This document shows, in pieces, positions 53,041 through 61,094 of a stretch of 64,000 nucleotides of DNA (its first letter is position 1; every line of letters begins with the position of its first letter). The stretch comes from Paraburkholderia sp. BCC1884 (lineage in GTDB: Bacteria > Pseudomonadota > Gammaproteobacteria > Burkholderiales > Burkholderiaceae): assembly GCF_900996225.1 (NCBI RefSeq), contig NZ_CAAJGL010000079.1, positions 558,001 to 622,000 of the forward strand. The letters run 5' to 3'. The position numbers were made by a program, and so were the translations under genes. The notes under the pieces are model-generated. The model saw only the letters and a program-made list of their open reading frames with translations. It ran no database searches and was not told the origin of the DNA.

Positions 53041-53328
53041 TCAGACGCCTGGTGTCGCGGACGCTGCCTGCTCGCCCGGCAACTCGGCTTGCGCGGCGCC
53101 TTCGAGAAAACGCCGGGTCGATTCGAACGCCTGCAGCATCGGCTCGGGCCAGGGCGTTTGCAACATCACCGCCTGATGGTTTTCGAATGCCGACGACAGC
53201 AGTTTGACCAGCTCCGGCGAGCGCAGATGACGCAGCAACACGCTGACCGCAATGGCGGTGGCCTGACTCGCGCCGGCGGTCTGGAGTTCCGACGCGGTGA
53301 GCGCCGCGACCTGTTTGTTGATGTCCAC
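53041..53328 (-). CDS. Uncharacterised small protein
   Basis: Not recognised. 95 residues, mostly helical: MDINKQVAALTASELQTAG, then a hydrophobic-amphipathic middle (IAVSVLLRHLRSPELVKLL), and a Pro/Ala-rich end. No signal peptide. Start and composition are plausible for a real gene; nothing around it gives a role. The stop abuts the tRNA terminator. Confidence 0.6.
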   Translation of the reverse strand: MDINKQVAALTASELQTAGASQATAIAVSVLLRHLRSPELVKLLSSAFENHQAVMLQTPWPEPMLQAFESTRRFLEGAAQAELPGEQAASATPGV

Positions 53329-53669
53329 TGAAGCTTTCCCTGAATGAATGTGGGTGACGGTTGGCCCGAGGGCCGGTGCCGAATTTTGACATGGTTGGCG
53401 GCTTGTCGCGAACCCGGCCGCCTCGCTGTGTTCGTTCGACAGCGAAGGGTTTGGCCGTAGTTGATATATTGCGTGGAGTGGGCGCGATACGCCGTCGTCG
53501 AGCCGTGACGGAACGGGCTGTCACGACGCGGCAGTATCGTGCGAATCGGATGGTTTGACGCAAGTGGGTGCGAAGTGGATGAGAAGTTCGACGGAATCGG
53601 TTTGAAGTCGCCGCCAGGCGGTCGCTTCCCGCCGTTTCCGCCCGAGGCCGTGGTTCTGGAAATCGAGCA
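53329..53669. other. Intergenic region before DUF3999 gene
   Basis: 341 bases between divergent genes. I see no gene, no clear promoter with both hexamers, and only a weak TATATT near 53465. Confidence 0.4.
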
Positions 53670-55142
53670 ATGAAGCATGTCTTGAAACTGACCGGATGGT
53701 ATTGCGCGCTTGTGGCCGTGCTGGCGTCCTCGCCCACGTTCGCTGCGGACGAGTTCGCGCAGCGTTTCGCGCTCCAGCTCGGCGGTGGCGCGGCCTACTA
53801 CAACCTGACGCTGCCGGCCGCCGTCTACGCCGCCAGCCAGCGCAGCGATCTGGGCGATCTGCGCGTGCTCAACGCGGCAGGCGAGCCGGTGCCGTACGCG
53901 CTCGACGCGCCGGGCGAAGCGCCTCGCGCTCCGTCGACGCTGCATCCCGCGAGCTGGTTCTCGCTGCCGCCGCCCGAACCGGGCAGTACCGCCGGCACCC
54001 CCGGCGTAGCGATTGGCGCTGACGGTTCACTGCATGCCACTGCGGCGCCGCCGGCCCGCCAGCAACACGACACCGATCTGATCGACCTCGGGCCTCCGCC
54101 GCGCGCGAATCGGGTGAGCGCTTTGCTCGTGCATCTGCGCGACGACAACTACCAGGGACGTGTCACCGTCGACGCCAGTGACGACCTGCGTCACTGGCAA
54201 CCGGCCGGCGGCGCGCAATTGCTGAAGGTCAGCTACAACGGCAGCACGCTCAGCCAGGATCGCATCGAACTGGATGGCGCGCGTGGGCGTTACCTGCGCG
54301 TGCATTGGCTCGACGGTTCGCCGTATGTCGAGTCGCTCGATATGGAAGTGCAGGCCACCGGTGCCGATCGCATGGCGCGCGGCGATGCGCAGCGGGCTTG
54401 GCGCGAGGGCATTGCCGCTCACGCCGGACCGAAAGCCGGGGAGTATTACTTCGCGACGGGCGGCTCGTATCCGGTCGACCGGTTGCGGTTGAACCTGCCG
54501 CAGCCCAACACGGTGACGCCCGCGGTGGTTTATTCGCGGCCGAGTCTGGATGCGCCCTGGCGCGAAGTTGCGAGCGCGACGCTGTTCCGCTTGCATAACG
54601 GCGACGTGGAGCAGACCAATCCTTCGCTCGAATTGGCGCCGGACACCGACCGTCAATGGCGCGTGATGATCTATACGCGCAACGGCGGCATCGGCAATGG
54701 CGATCTGAGCATCTCGGCGGGCTGGCGTCCGGCAACGTTGACCTTCGTCGCACAAGGCGATGCGCCGTTCACGCTGGCCGTGGGCAGTGCGGGCGCGGCG
54801 TCGGCGGCGGTGAGCCGCGCGGATTTGCATCTGGAGGCTTCGGCGGTCGCCGCGACGGCGCACCTCGGCGACCCCATATTCGTCACGCCGGATCAGGACG
54901 GGACGGCTGCGGGCAAGGATTCGGGCTTACAGCGTCGCTATTGGCTGTGGGGCGCGCTGGTTCTGGCTGTGGGCTCGCTCGCGGCGATTGGGTGGCGGCT
55001 TGCGCGCGGGATGCGCGTTCATGCGGCGGGCGTGGGTGCCGCGCCGGCTAGTGGTGGGTCCGGTGTGGCGAGCGCGACCGGCAGCAACATCAATGTAGGT
55101 GGTCCGGCCGACGCAAGCGGACCTGGCGAGCCAAGAGCCTGA
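53670..55142 (+). CDS. DUF3999-family membrane-anchored exported protein
   Basis: A 490-residue protein matching DUF3999. It has a signal peptide (cleavage after TFA near residue 25), a long beta-rich periplasmic part (RVTVDASDDLRHWQP and similar), and one transmembrane segment near the end (LWGALVLAVGSLAAIGW, about 420-440). The C-terminal tail is Gly/Ala-rich. DUF3999 genes usually sit beside DUF2339 membrane-protein genes; none is found next to it here. Function is not known. Confidence 0.8.
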   Translation: MKHVLKLTGWYCALVAVLASSPTFAADEFAQRFALQLGGGAAYYNLTLPAAVYAASQRSDLGDLRVLNAAGEPVPYALDAPGEAPRAPSTLHPASWFSLPPPEPGSTAGTPGVAIGADGSLHATAAPPARQQHDTDLIDLGPPPRANRVSALLVHLRDDNYQGRVTVDASDDLRHWQPAGGAQLLKVSYNGSTLSQDRIELDGARGRYLRVHWLDGSPYVESLDMEVQATGADRMARGDAQRAWREGIAAHAGPKAGEYYFATGGSYPVDRLRLNLPQPNTVTPAVVYSRPSLDAPWREVASATLFRLHNGDVEQTNPSLELAPDTDRQWRVMIYTRNGGIGNGDLSISAGWRPATLTFVAQGDAPFTLAVGSAGAASAAVSRADLHLEASAVAATAHLGDPIFVTPDQDGTAAGKDSGLQRRYWLWGALVLAVGSLAAIGWRLARGMRVHAAGVGAAPASGGSGVASATGSNINVGGPADASGPGEPRA

Positions 55143-55147
55143 ATGCG

Positions 55148-55172
55148 GCCGGCCATCGAAACGATGGCCGGC
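55148..55172. other. Hairpin between DUF3999 and MarR genes
   Basis: Perfect 11-bp stem GCCGGCCATCG / CGATGGCCGGC with a 3-base loop, between convergent genes, no T-run. Confidence 0.7.
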
Positions 55173-55184
55173 GGTCGTGGAGTC

Positions 55185-55637
55185 TTACTTCTCGCTCGGG
55201 ACCATCGTTTCAATGATCTTGTCGAGCGCGTGACCGAATGCGATCTTTTCCTGCTCGTCGAGGCAGTCGAACATATCGCCGTTCCACTTGCGCGCGATCG
55301 GCATCACCTTCCTGTACAGCGCGCGTCCTTCTACGGTTAGCGACACCAGCACGACGCGGCCGTCTTCCGCGCTCGCTTCGCGCTTTACCAGCCCCTGCCT
55401 GATCAACGCTTCCGCCGCGCGGCTCGCCTGGCTCTTGTCGAGGTTGGCGTGGCGCGCCAGTTCCATGATCGAGAACGGTCCAAACGAGCCGACCGAGGCG
55501 ATCACCCGCGCTTCGGGCAAGGTCACGCCGAGCTTCTGCTGATACCGCTCGCTAATGCCGCGCTCGGCGAGTTTGTTGAGGACGTGCAGGCGGTACGTGA
55601 GGAACTGTTCGAGGCCGGCTTTAGCGGAGTCCTTCAT
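55185..55637 (-). CDS. MarR-family transcriptional regulator
   Basis: A 150-residue winged-helix regulator. The DNA-binding part is about 40-105 (PFSIMELARHANLDKSQASR, LIRQGLVKREASAEDGRVV). C-terminal helix KVMPIARKWNGDMF completes the dimer domain. Effector and target are unknown. It is 63 bases before glycerate kinase on the same strand but reads after it, so autoregulation of a shared unit is possible. A longer frame to 55688 is unlikely. Confidence 0.85.
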   Translation of the reverse strand: MKDSAKAGLEQFLTYRLHVLNKLAERGISERYQQKLGVTLPEARVIASVGSFGPFSIMELARHANLDKSQASRAAEALIRQGLVKREASAEDGRVVLVSLTVEGRALYRKVMPIARKWNGDMFDCLDEQEKIAFGHALDKIIETMVPSEK

Positions 55638-55700
55638 GGTGTTCCCGTAGAGAGCGAAGCGGTCGCGGCGCTGTGATTGTTGCCGCAACCGTCCCGCCGG

Positions 55701-56846
55701 TCAACGCGCGCCGTATTTCAGGCGCGTCAGTTGTTCGGCCTCGTCGGCAAGCAGGCGGGCTGCATCGCGAATCGCGACCTCGAGCGTGATCGGTCCGGGT
55801 GCCGGCGAGAAGCAGCCGCTGAAATGTTCGGCGAGGCGAGGCAGCGCGGCCGGGTCCACCGCACCTGAAAGCAGCGTGGCCGGCACGCCCGCCGCCTGCG
55901 CGTGACGACAGGCGATGAAGGGTGCCTTGCCGTGCAGCGTTTGTACGTCCGAACGGCCTTCGCCTGTAATCAGCCAGTCCGCGCCTTCCAGTGCCGCGTC
56001 CAGACCGATCTGCCGTGCGACGGTCTCCGCGCCCGGCTCGAATTGCGCGCCGAGCATATGCAGCGCGAAGCCGAGCCCGCCGGCAGCGCCTGCGCCCGGC
56101 AAGTCGCGCGCGCTGCGGCCGAGCGCCGCCTCGAGCAGGTCGGCGAAGCGCGTGAGGGCGGCGTCGATCTCCGCGATCTGTTCCGGCTTCACGCCTTTCT
56201 GCGGGCCGAAGATCGCGGTTGCGCCGTGTTCGCCGGTAAGCGGATTGTCGACATCCGACATACCGACGAACTGGGTATCCACGAGCCGCGCGTCGAGTTG
56301 CGAGACGTCGAGGCGGGTTACGCGGGCGAGTTGCTCGGGCGTGGCGTCGAGTTCGTTTTCGAGCGCGTCGAAGAGTTTCATGCCGAGGCCGGCCAGCAGG
56401 CCGGCGCCGCCGTCGTTCGTGCTGCTGCCGCCGAGCGCGACGAAAAAGCGCCGCACGCCCGCGTCGAGCAACGCGCGAATCGCCTCGCCCATGCCGCGCG
56501 TGCTGCGCGCTTCGACCGGCACGCCCATGCCGACCGCGTCCGTGATGCCGACGATCTCAGCGGTTTCGATGATTGCACCACCGTCGGCGAGCAAGGCCGT
56601 GAGCGCCTCCCGGGTTGGGCCGGCCGCGCCGCGCACACTCAGCGTGCGGCGCTCGCCGCCGCGCGTGAGCATGGCGGCGAGCGTGCCTTCGCCGCCATCG
56701 GCCATCGGACAGATACGTACCTCGGCATCGGGGCGCGCGCGCAGGATGCCCGACGCGATCGCCTGTGCGACCTGTTCGGCGCTGAGCGAGCCTTTGAAGG
56801 AGTCGGGAGCGATGACGACGACAGGCGAGGACGACGAATTCGGCAT
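55701..56846 (-). CDS. Glycerate 2-kinase (GarK/GlxK class)
   Basis: A 381-residue glycerate kinase of the GK-I family. Start has VVVIAPDSFKGSLSAEQVAQAI; other motifs are PMADGGEGTLAAML, GMGEAIRALLDAG, LGGSSTNDGGAG and VDNPLTGEHGATAIFGPQKG. It converts D-glycerate to 2-phosphoglycerate in glyoxylate or tartrate use. GarK and GlxK cannot be told apart by eye. It is followed by the MarR gene. Confidence 0.93.
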   Translation of the reverse strand: MPNSSSSPVVVIAPDSFKGSLSAEQVAQAIASGILRARPDAEVRICPMADGGEGTLAAMLTRGGERRTLSVRGAAGPTREALTALLADGGAIIETAEIVGITDAVGMGVPVEARSTRGMGEAIRALLDAGVRRFFVALGGSSTNDGGAGLLAGLGMKLFDALENELDATPEQLARVTRLDVSQLDARLVDTQFVGMSDVDNPLTGEHGATAIFGPQKGVKPEQIAEIDAALTRFADLLEAALGRSARDLPGAGAAGGLGFALHMLGAQFEPGAETVARQIGLDAALEGADWLITGEGRSDVQTLHGKAPFIACRHAQAAGVPATLLSGAVDPAALPRLAEHFSGCFSPAPGPITLEVAIRDAARLLADEAEQLTRLKYGAR

Positions 56847-57244
56847 GGTGTCTCTGTATGGTTGGAATCGTTGCGCAGGCGCTGAGGCAACCGGATGCGG
56901 ACACGGGCCCCGAACGCGTTCGCTAGCTTATCAGCATGGGCGCGCCGACTGAATATGTCGAACGGCATAGCGGGAATCCTGGGCAGCGAGCCGTGGAATC
57001 GGCCGAAACAGACTGCAAAGCCCCCGCAATAGCGATAAAAACGCCTCCATTCATCGAATCCCGGCAAGCCGCGCAAATAGTTTGCTAAAATATTCGGCTC
57101 TTTGGACCCAACCGTGCTGCCAGCCGCCTGCAAGCCCGCGGCGCAGGCGCGCAATCGATGCAAGACCACAATCTGAAGCGACATCGAGAAGCGGCACGGA
57201 GAAGATAACTGATTCGCTCGAATAATTTTAGGACGATTGAAGCC
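56847..57244. other. Intergenic region before tig
   Basis: 398 bases. It holds a probable extended -10 promoter (57083-57091) and a long leader. No gene is supported. Confidence 0.5.
57083..57091 (+). promoter_or_regulatory. Extended -10 promoter before tig
   Basis: TGC-TAAAAT: TGn next to a five-of-six -10 hexamer, with no good -35. The leader would be about 147 bases. Confidence 0.5.
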
Positions 57245-58591
57245 ATGGCTAACGTTGTTGAAAACCTCGGCAAGCTCGAACGCCGCGTAACGATTTCCCT
57301 GCCGAAGGATGCCGTGCAGAAGGAAGTGGACTCGCGTATCCGTCAACTCGCGAAGAACGTGCGCATGCCGGGTTTCCGCCCGGGCAAGGTGCCGCTCAAG
57401 ATGGTGACGCAACAGTATTCGGGTCAGGTGGAAGCCGAAGTGCTGAGCGACAAGGTCGGCAAGGAATTTTTCGACATCAGCCGCGCCGAAAACCTGCGCG
57501 TTGCCGGTCAGCCGAGCTTCGCGCCGAAGGCCGACGCTACTGAAGGCGATTACGCGTTCGACGCGACGTTCGAGGTGTATCCGGAAGTGAAGCTGGGCGA
57601 CGTCGCCACGGCTGAAATCGAACGCACCACGACCAGCATCAGCGAAGCGGAAATCGACCGCACGCTGGAAATCCTGCGCAAGCAGCGCGTGCATTTCCAC
57701 GCTCGCGGCGAATCCGGCGAGCACGGTGACGGCGGCGCGGACACGGCGGCGAAGGAAGGCGATCGCGTGTCGGTCGACTTCGTCGGCAAGATCGACGGTG
57801 AAGTGTTCCAGGGCGGCAGCGCTGACGACTTCGCGTTCGTGCTGGGCGAAGGCCGCATGCTGCCGGAATTCGAACAGGCGGCAACGGGCCTGAAGGTCGG
57901 TGAGTCGAAGCAATTCGATCTGGCCTTCCCCGAGGACTACCACGGCAAGGACGTGGCAGGTAAGACGGCGCAATTCACGATCACGATGAAGAAGATCGAG
58001 TGGCCGCACCTGCCGGAAATCGACGGTGAATTCGCCAAATCGCTCGGCATCGAAGACGGCGATCTGACCAAGATGCGCGCTGAGATCAAAGACAATCTCG
58101 AACGCGAAGCAAAGCGCCGCACGCAAGCCATCGTCAAGAATCAGGTGATGGACGCGCTGCTGAAGATTTCGGAACTCGACGTGCCGAACGCGCTGATCGA
58201 ACAGGATCAGGAACGCCTCGTCGTCATGGCGCGTCAGGATCTGGAGCAACGCGGCGTGCCGAACGCCAAAGATGCGCCGATCCCGGCTGCCATGTTCAAG
58301 GAACAGGCTGAGCGCCGCGTCAAGCTCGGTCTGGTGCTGGCCGAGCTGGTCAAGGCCAACGAACTGCAAGCCAAGCCGGAACAGATCCGTGCCGAAGTAG
58401 ACGAGTTCGCGAAAAGCTACGAAGACCCGAAGGAAGTCGTCCGCTGGTATTATTCCAATCAGCAACGTCTTGCAGAAATGGAAGCGTACGTCGTTGAAGC
58501 CAACGTCGTCGATTTCGTGCTCGGCAAGGCCAAGGTGACAGACAAGGAAGTGAGCTTCGAAGAACTGGCAAGCGCAACGGCGCAAGCGTAA
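57245..58591 (+). CDS. tig: Trigger factor (ribosome-bound chaperone)
   Basis: A 448-residue chaperone and peptidyl-prolyl isomerase that binds nascent chains at the ribosome. N-terminal ribosome-binding tail has RMPGFRPGKVPLKMV (GFRxGxxP signature). FKBP-like domain about 160-255 (VSVDFVGKIDGEVFQGG). C-terminal helical chaperone domain to the end. First gene of the quality-control block; a terminator separates it from clpP. Confidence 0.97.
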   Translation: MANVVENLGKLERRVTISLPKDAVQKEVDSRIRQLAKNVRMPGFRPGKVPLKMVTQQYSGQVEAEVLSDKVGKEFFDISRAENLRVAGQPSFAPKADATEGDYAFDATFEVYPEVKLGDVATAEIERTTTSISEAEIDRTLEILRKQRVHFHARGESGEHGDGGADTAAKEGDRVSVDFVGKIDGEVFQGGSADDFAFVLGEGRMLPEFEQAATGLKVGESKQFDLAFPEDYHGKDVAGKTAQFTITMKKIEWPHLPEIDGEFAKSLGIEDGDLTKMRAEIKDNLEREAKRRTQAIVKNQVMDALLKISELDVPNALIEQDQERLVVMARQDLEQRGVPNAKDAPIPAAMFKEQAERRVKLGLVLAELVKANELQAKPEQIRAEVDEFAKSYEDPKEVVRWYYSNQQRLAEMEAYVVEANVVDFVLGKAKVTDKEVSFEELASATAQA

Positions 58592-58601
58592 GCGTCGCTG
58601 C

Positions 58602-58647
58602 AACGGCGTGCCGGCTGTCGGAGCGACGGCCCGCACGCCGTTTTTTT
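58602..58647 (+). terminator. Terminator of tig
   Basis: Stem AACGGCGTGC / GCACGCCGTT followed by TTTTT. Confidence 0.92.
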
Positions 58648-58709
58648 GTGCTGTGAAAGTGCGTTGCGTTTTGCATGGCGGCACGTGTTGCGCCTGCACT
58701 GATCGCGCA

Positions 58710-58737
58710 CTTGAATACGGGGTCGTCGACCACACCT
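58710..58737 (+). promoter_or_regulatory. Candidate heat-shock (sigma-32) promoter of clpP
   Basis: CTTGAA-N14-CCACACCT: perfect -35 core, and five of seven matches to CCCCATNT. clpP is heat-induced through sigma-32 in E. coli. Confidence 0.4.
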
Positions 58738-58783
58738 GTCTAGCATCTAATATCTAGAATATTTCCAGACAAGGATCCATTGC

Positions 58784-59437
58784 ATGACCTTTCGCGCCCA
58801 AATGCTGGACACGTTGACCTCCCAGTCGTCCCGGGATCTCGAAGCGCAGGCGCTCGGACTGGTGCCGATCGTCGTGGAAACGAGCGGCCGGGGCGAGCGC
58901 TCGTATGACATCTACTCACGTCTGCTGAAGGAGCGCATCGTGTTCCTGGTCGGCGAAGTGAACGACCAGACGGCTAATCTCGTCGTTGCGCAGATGTTGT
59001 TCCTCGAAAGTGAAAATCCGGACAAGGACATCAGCTTCTACATCAACAGCCCGGGCGGTTCGGTATCGGCGGGTATGGCGATTTACGACACGATGCAGTT
59101 CATCAAGCCGGACGTCTCCACGTTGTGCATGGGTCTCGCGGCGAGCATGGGCGCGTTCCTGCTCGCGGCCGGCGCGAAAGGCAAGCGTTTTGCTTTGCCC
59201 AATTCGCGCGTGATGATTCACCAGCCGCTGGGTGGCGCACGTGGTCAGGCATCGGACATCGAAATTCAGGCGCGTGAAATCCTGTACCTGAAAGAGCGGT
59301 TGAACAGCCTGCTGGCGCACCACACCGGCCAACCCGTCGAGCGTATCGCGCGTGACACCGACCGTGACAACTTCATGTCCGGCGACGACGCGCAAGCTTA
59401 CGGTCTGGTCGATCAGGTCGCGCACAAGCGTCCTTGA
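58784..59437 (+). CDS. clpP: ATP-dependent Clp protease proteolytic subunit ClpP
   Basis: A 217-residue serine protease that forms two heptameric rings with ClpX (or ClpA). Catalytic Ser121 (MGLAASMGAF), His146 (MIHQPLGG) and Asp195 (TDRDNFMSG) form the triad. Residues 1-14 or so are a propeptide removed on maturation. AAGGA sits before the start. Followed by clpX after 183 bases. Confidence 0.98.
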   Translation: MTFRAQMLDTLTSQSSRDLEAQALGLVPIVVETSGRGERSYDIYSRLLKERIVFLVGEVNDQTANLVVAQMLFLESENPDKDISFYINSPGGSVSAGMAIYDTMQFIKPDVSTLCMGLAASMGAFLLAAGAKGKRFALPNSRVMIHQPLGGARGQASDIEIQAREILYLKERLNSLLAHHTGQPVERIARDTDRDNFMSGDDAQAYGLVDQVAHKRP

Positions 59438-59620
59438 TCTGGTGCAGCCTCGCCCCGAGTTGGGGCAAGGCTGCCGCCGGAACGACTGCGAAATAATCAA
59501 AACTGGTCCGAGCGCCTGCGGCAAACGCCGTTACCTTGGCTCAGCTTCAGCCGCGCCCAAACTGCGAGGCTGGGGCAAACGGCGTATCATGTAATCGAGT
59601 GTCCGGAGGCTCACACATCT

Positions 59621-60892
59621 ATGGCGGACAAGAAAGGTTCTAACAGCGAAAAGCTGTTGTATTGCTCGTTTTGCGGCAAAAGTCAGCATGAAGTCAAAAA
59701 GTTGATCGCCGGCCCGTCGGTGTTCATCTGCGATGAATGTATCGACCTGTGCAACGAAATCATTCGCGACGAAGCTGCAGGTGCGGGGATCGAAGCGGGC
59801 TTGTCCAAGTCCGATCTGCCGAGTCCGCAGGAAATCCGTGAAATCCTCGACCAGTACGTGATCGGTCAGGAACGCGCGAAGAAGATTCTCGCGGTCGCGG
59901 TGTACAACCACTACAAGCGCCTGAAGCACCTCGACAAGAAAGACGAGATCGAGCTGTCCAAAAGCAACATCCTGCTGATCGGCCCGACGGGTTCCGGCAA
60001 GACGCTGCTCGCGCAGACGCTCGCGCGTCTTCTCAATGTCCCGTTCGTGATCGCCGATGCGACCACGTTGACGGAAGCCGGCTACGTCGGTGAGGACGTC
60101 GAGAACATCATTCAGAAGCTGCTGCAAAACTGCAATTACGAAGTCGACAAGGCGCAGCGCGGCATTGTCTACATCGACGAAATCGACAAGATCAGCCGCA
60201 AGTCCGACAACCCGTCCATCACGCGCGACGTGTCGGGCGAGGGCGTGCAGCAGGCGTTGTTGAAGCTGGTCGAAGGCACGATGGCGTCGGTGCCGCCGCA
60301 GGGCGGTCGCAAGCATCCGAACCAGGATTTCATCCAGGTCGACACCACCAACATCCTGTTCATCTGCGGCGGCGCGTTTGACGGCCTCGAGAAGGTCATC
60401 GTCGATCGTACCGAGAAGACCGGTATCGGCTTCGGCGCAAGCGTGAAGAGCAAGCAGGACCGCGACGCCGGCGAAGTGCTGCGCGAAGTGGAACCGGAAG
60501 ATCTGATCAAGTTCGGCCTGATTCCTGAACTGATCGGCCGTCTGCCGGTGGTGGCTACGCTGGGCAAGCTCGACGAAGTCGCGCTGATGAAGATCCTCGT
60601 CGAACCGAAGAATGCGCTCGTGAAGCAATATCACAAGCTGTTCAATATGGAACGTGTCGAGCTCGAAATTCGTCCGGGCGCGTTGCAGGCCGTGGCGCGT
60701 AAAGCAATCCGTCGCAAGACGGGTGCGCGTGGTTTGCGCTCCATCCTGGAACAGGCGTTGCTTGATGTGATGTACGACCTGCCGCAGATGAAGGGCGTTA
60801 GTAAGGTCATCATCGACGACAATGTCATCGAAGGCGACGGCAAACCGCTGCTGATCTACGAAGACGCGCCGAAAGTCGCGGGTTCGAACTGA
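59621..60892 (+). CDS. clpX: ATP-dependent Clp protease ATPase subunit ClpX
   Basis: A 423-residue AAA+ unfoldase. An N-terminal zinc-binding domain has Cys15, Cys18, Cys37 and Cys40 (CSFCGK and ICDECIDLC). Walker A is GPTGSGKT (121-128), Walker B VYIDEIDKI, and the pore and IGF-type loop regions follow (IGFGASVKS). It selects, unfolds and feeds substrates to ClpP. GGAGG precedes the start. The gap from clpP includes a GCCCC/GGGGC hairpin. Confidence 0.98.
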   Translation: MADKKGSNSEKLLYCSFCGKSQHEVKKLIAGPSVFICDECIDLCNEIIRDEAAGAGIEAGLSKSDLPSPQEIREILDQYVIGQERAKKILAVAVYNHYKRLKHLDKKDEIELSKSNILLIGPTGSGKTLLAQTLARLLNVPFVIADATTLTEAGYVGEDVENIIQKLLQNCNYEVDKAQRGIVYIDEIDKISRKSDNPSITRDVSGEGVQQALLKLVEGTMASVPPQGGRKHPNQDFIQVDTTNILFICGGAFDGLEKVIVDRTEKTGIGFGASVKSKQDRDAGEVLREVEPEDLIKFGLIPELIGRLPVVATLGKLDEVALMKILVEPKNALVKQYHKLFNMERVELEIRPGALQAVARKAIRRKTGARGLRSILEQALLDVMYDLPQMKGVSKVIIDDNVIEGDGKPLLIYEDAPKVAGSN

Positions 60893-60910
60893 TCGGCTTT
60901 AGTGTTCAGC

Positions 60911-60950
60911 AAAAAGGCCGTTCATGGCGACGTGAACGGCTTTTTCGTTT
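60911..60950 (+). terminator. Terminator of clpX
   Basis: Stem GCCGTTCA / TGAACGGC flanked by A-run and TTTTT; A/T extend the stem. Confidence 0.92.
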
Positions 60951-60983
60951 ATCGTGTGGTCAAAGCGAGCTTGTTTTCACAAT

Positions 60984-61013
60984 GGAGTCACTGAACCTTC
61001 GGAGTCACTGAAC
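60984..61013 (+). repeat. 13-bp direct repeat in the lon upstream region
   Basis: GGAGTCACTGAAC occurs twice (60984-60996, 61001-61013), 17 bases start to start. It sits 82-110 bases before lon. Confidence 0.9.
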
Positions 61014-61094
61014 TTTTCCCACACGCGGAGGCTTGCAATCTTTTTTGCTGGCCTCACCTATCGAACGAACTGATTCCACTCATGGGGAAATGAA

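Noticed and set aside
56639..58735. A 698-residue frame opposite tig
   Set aside because: It crosses the tig promoter region and glycerate kinase start; no motif.
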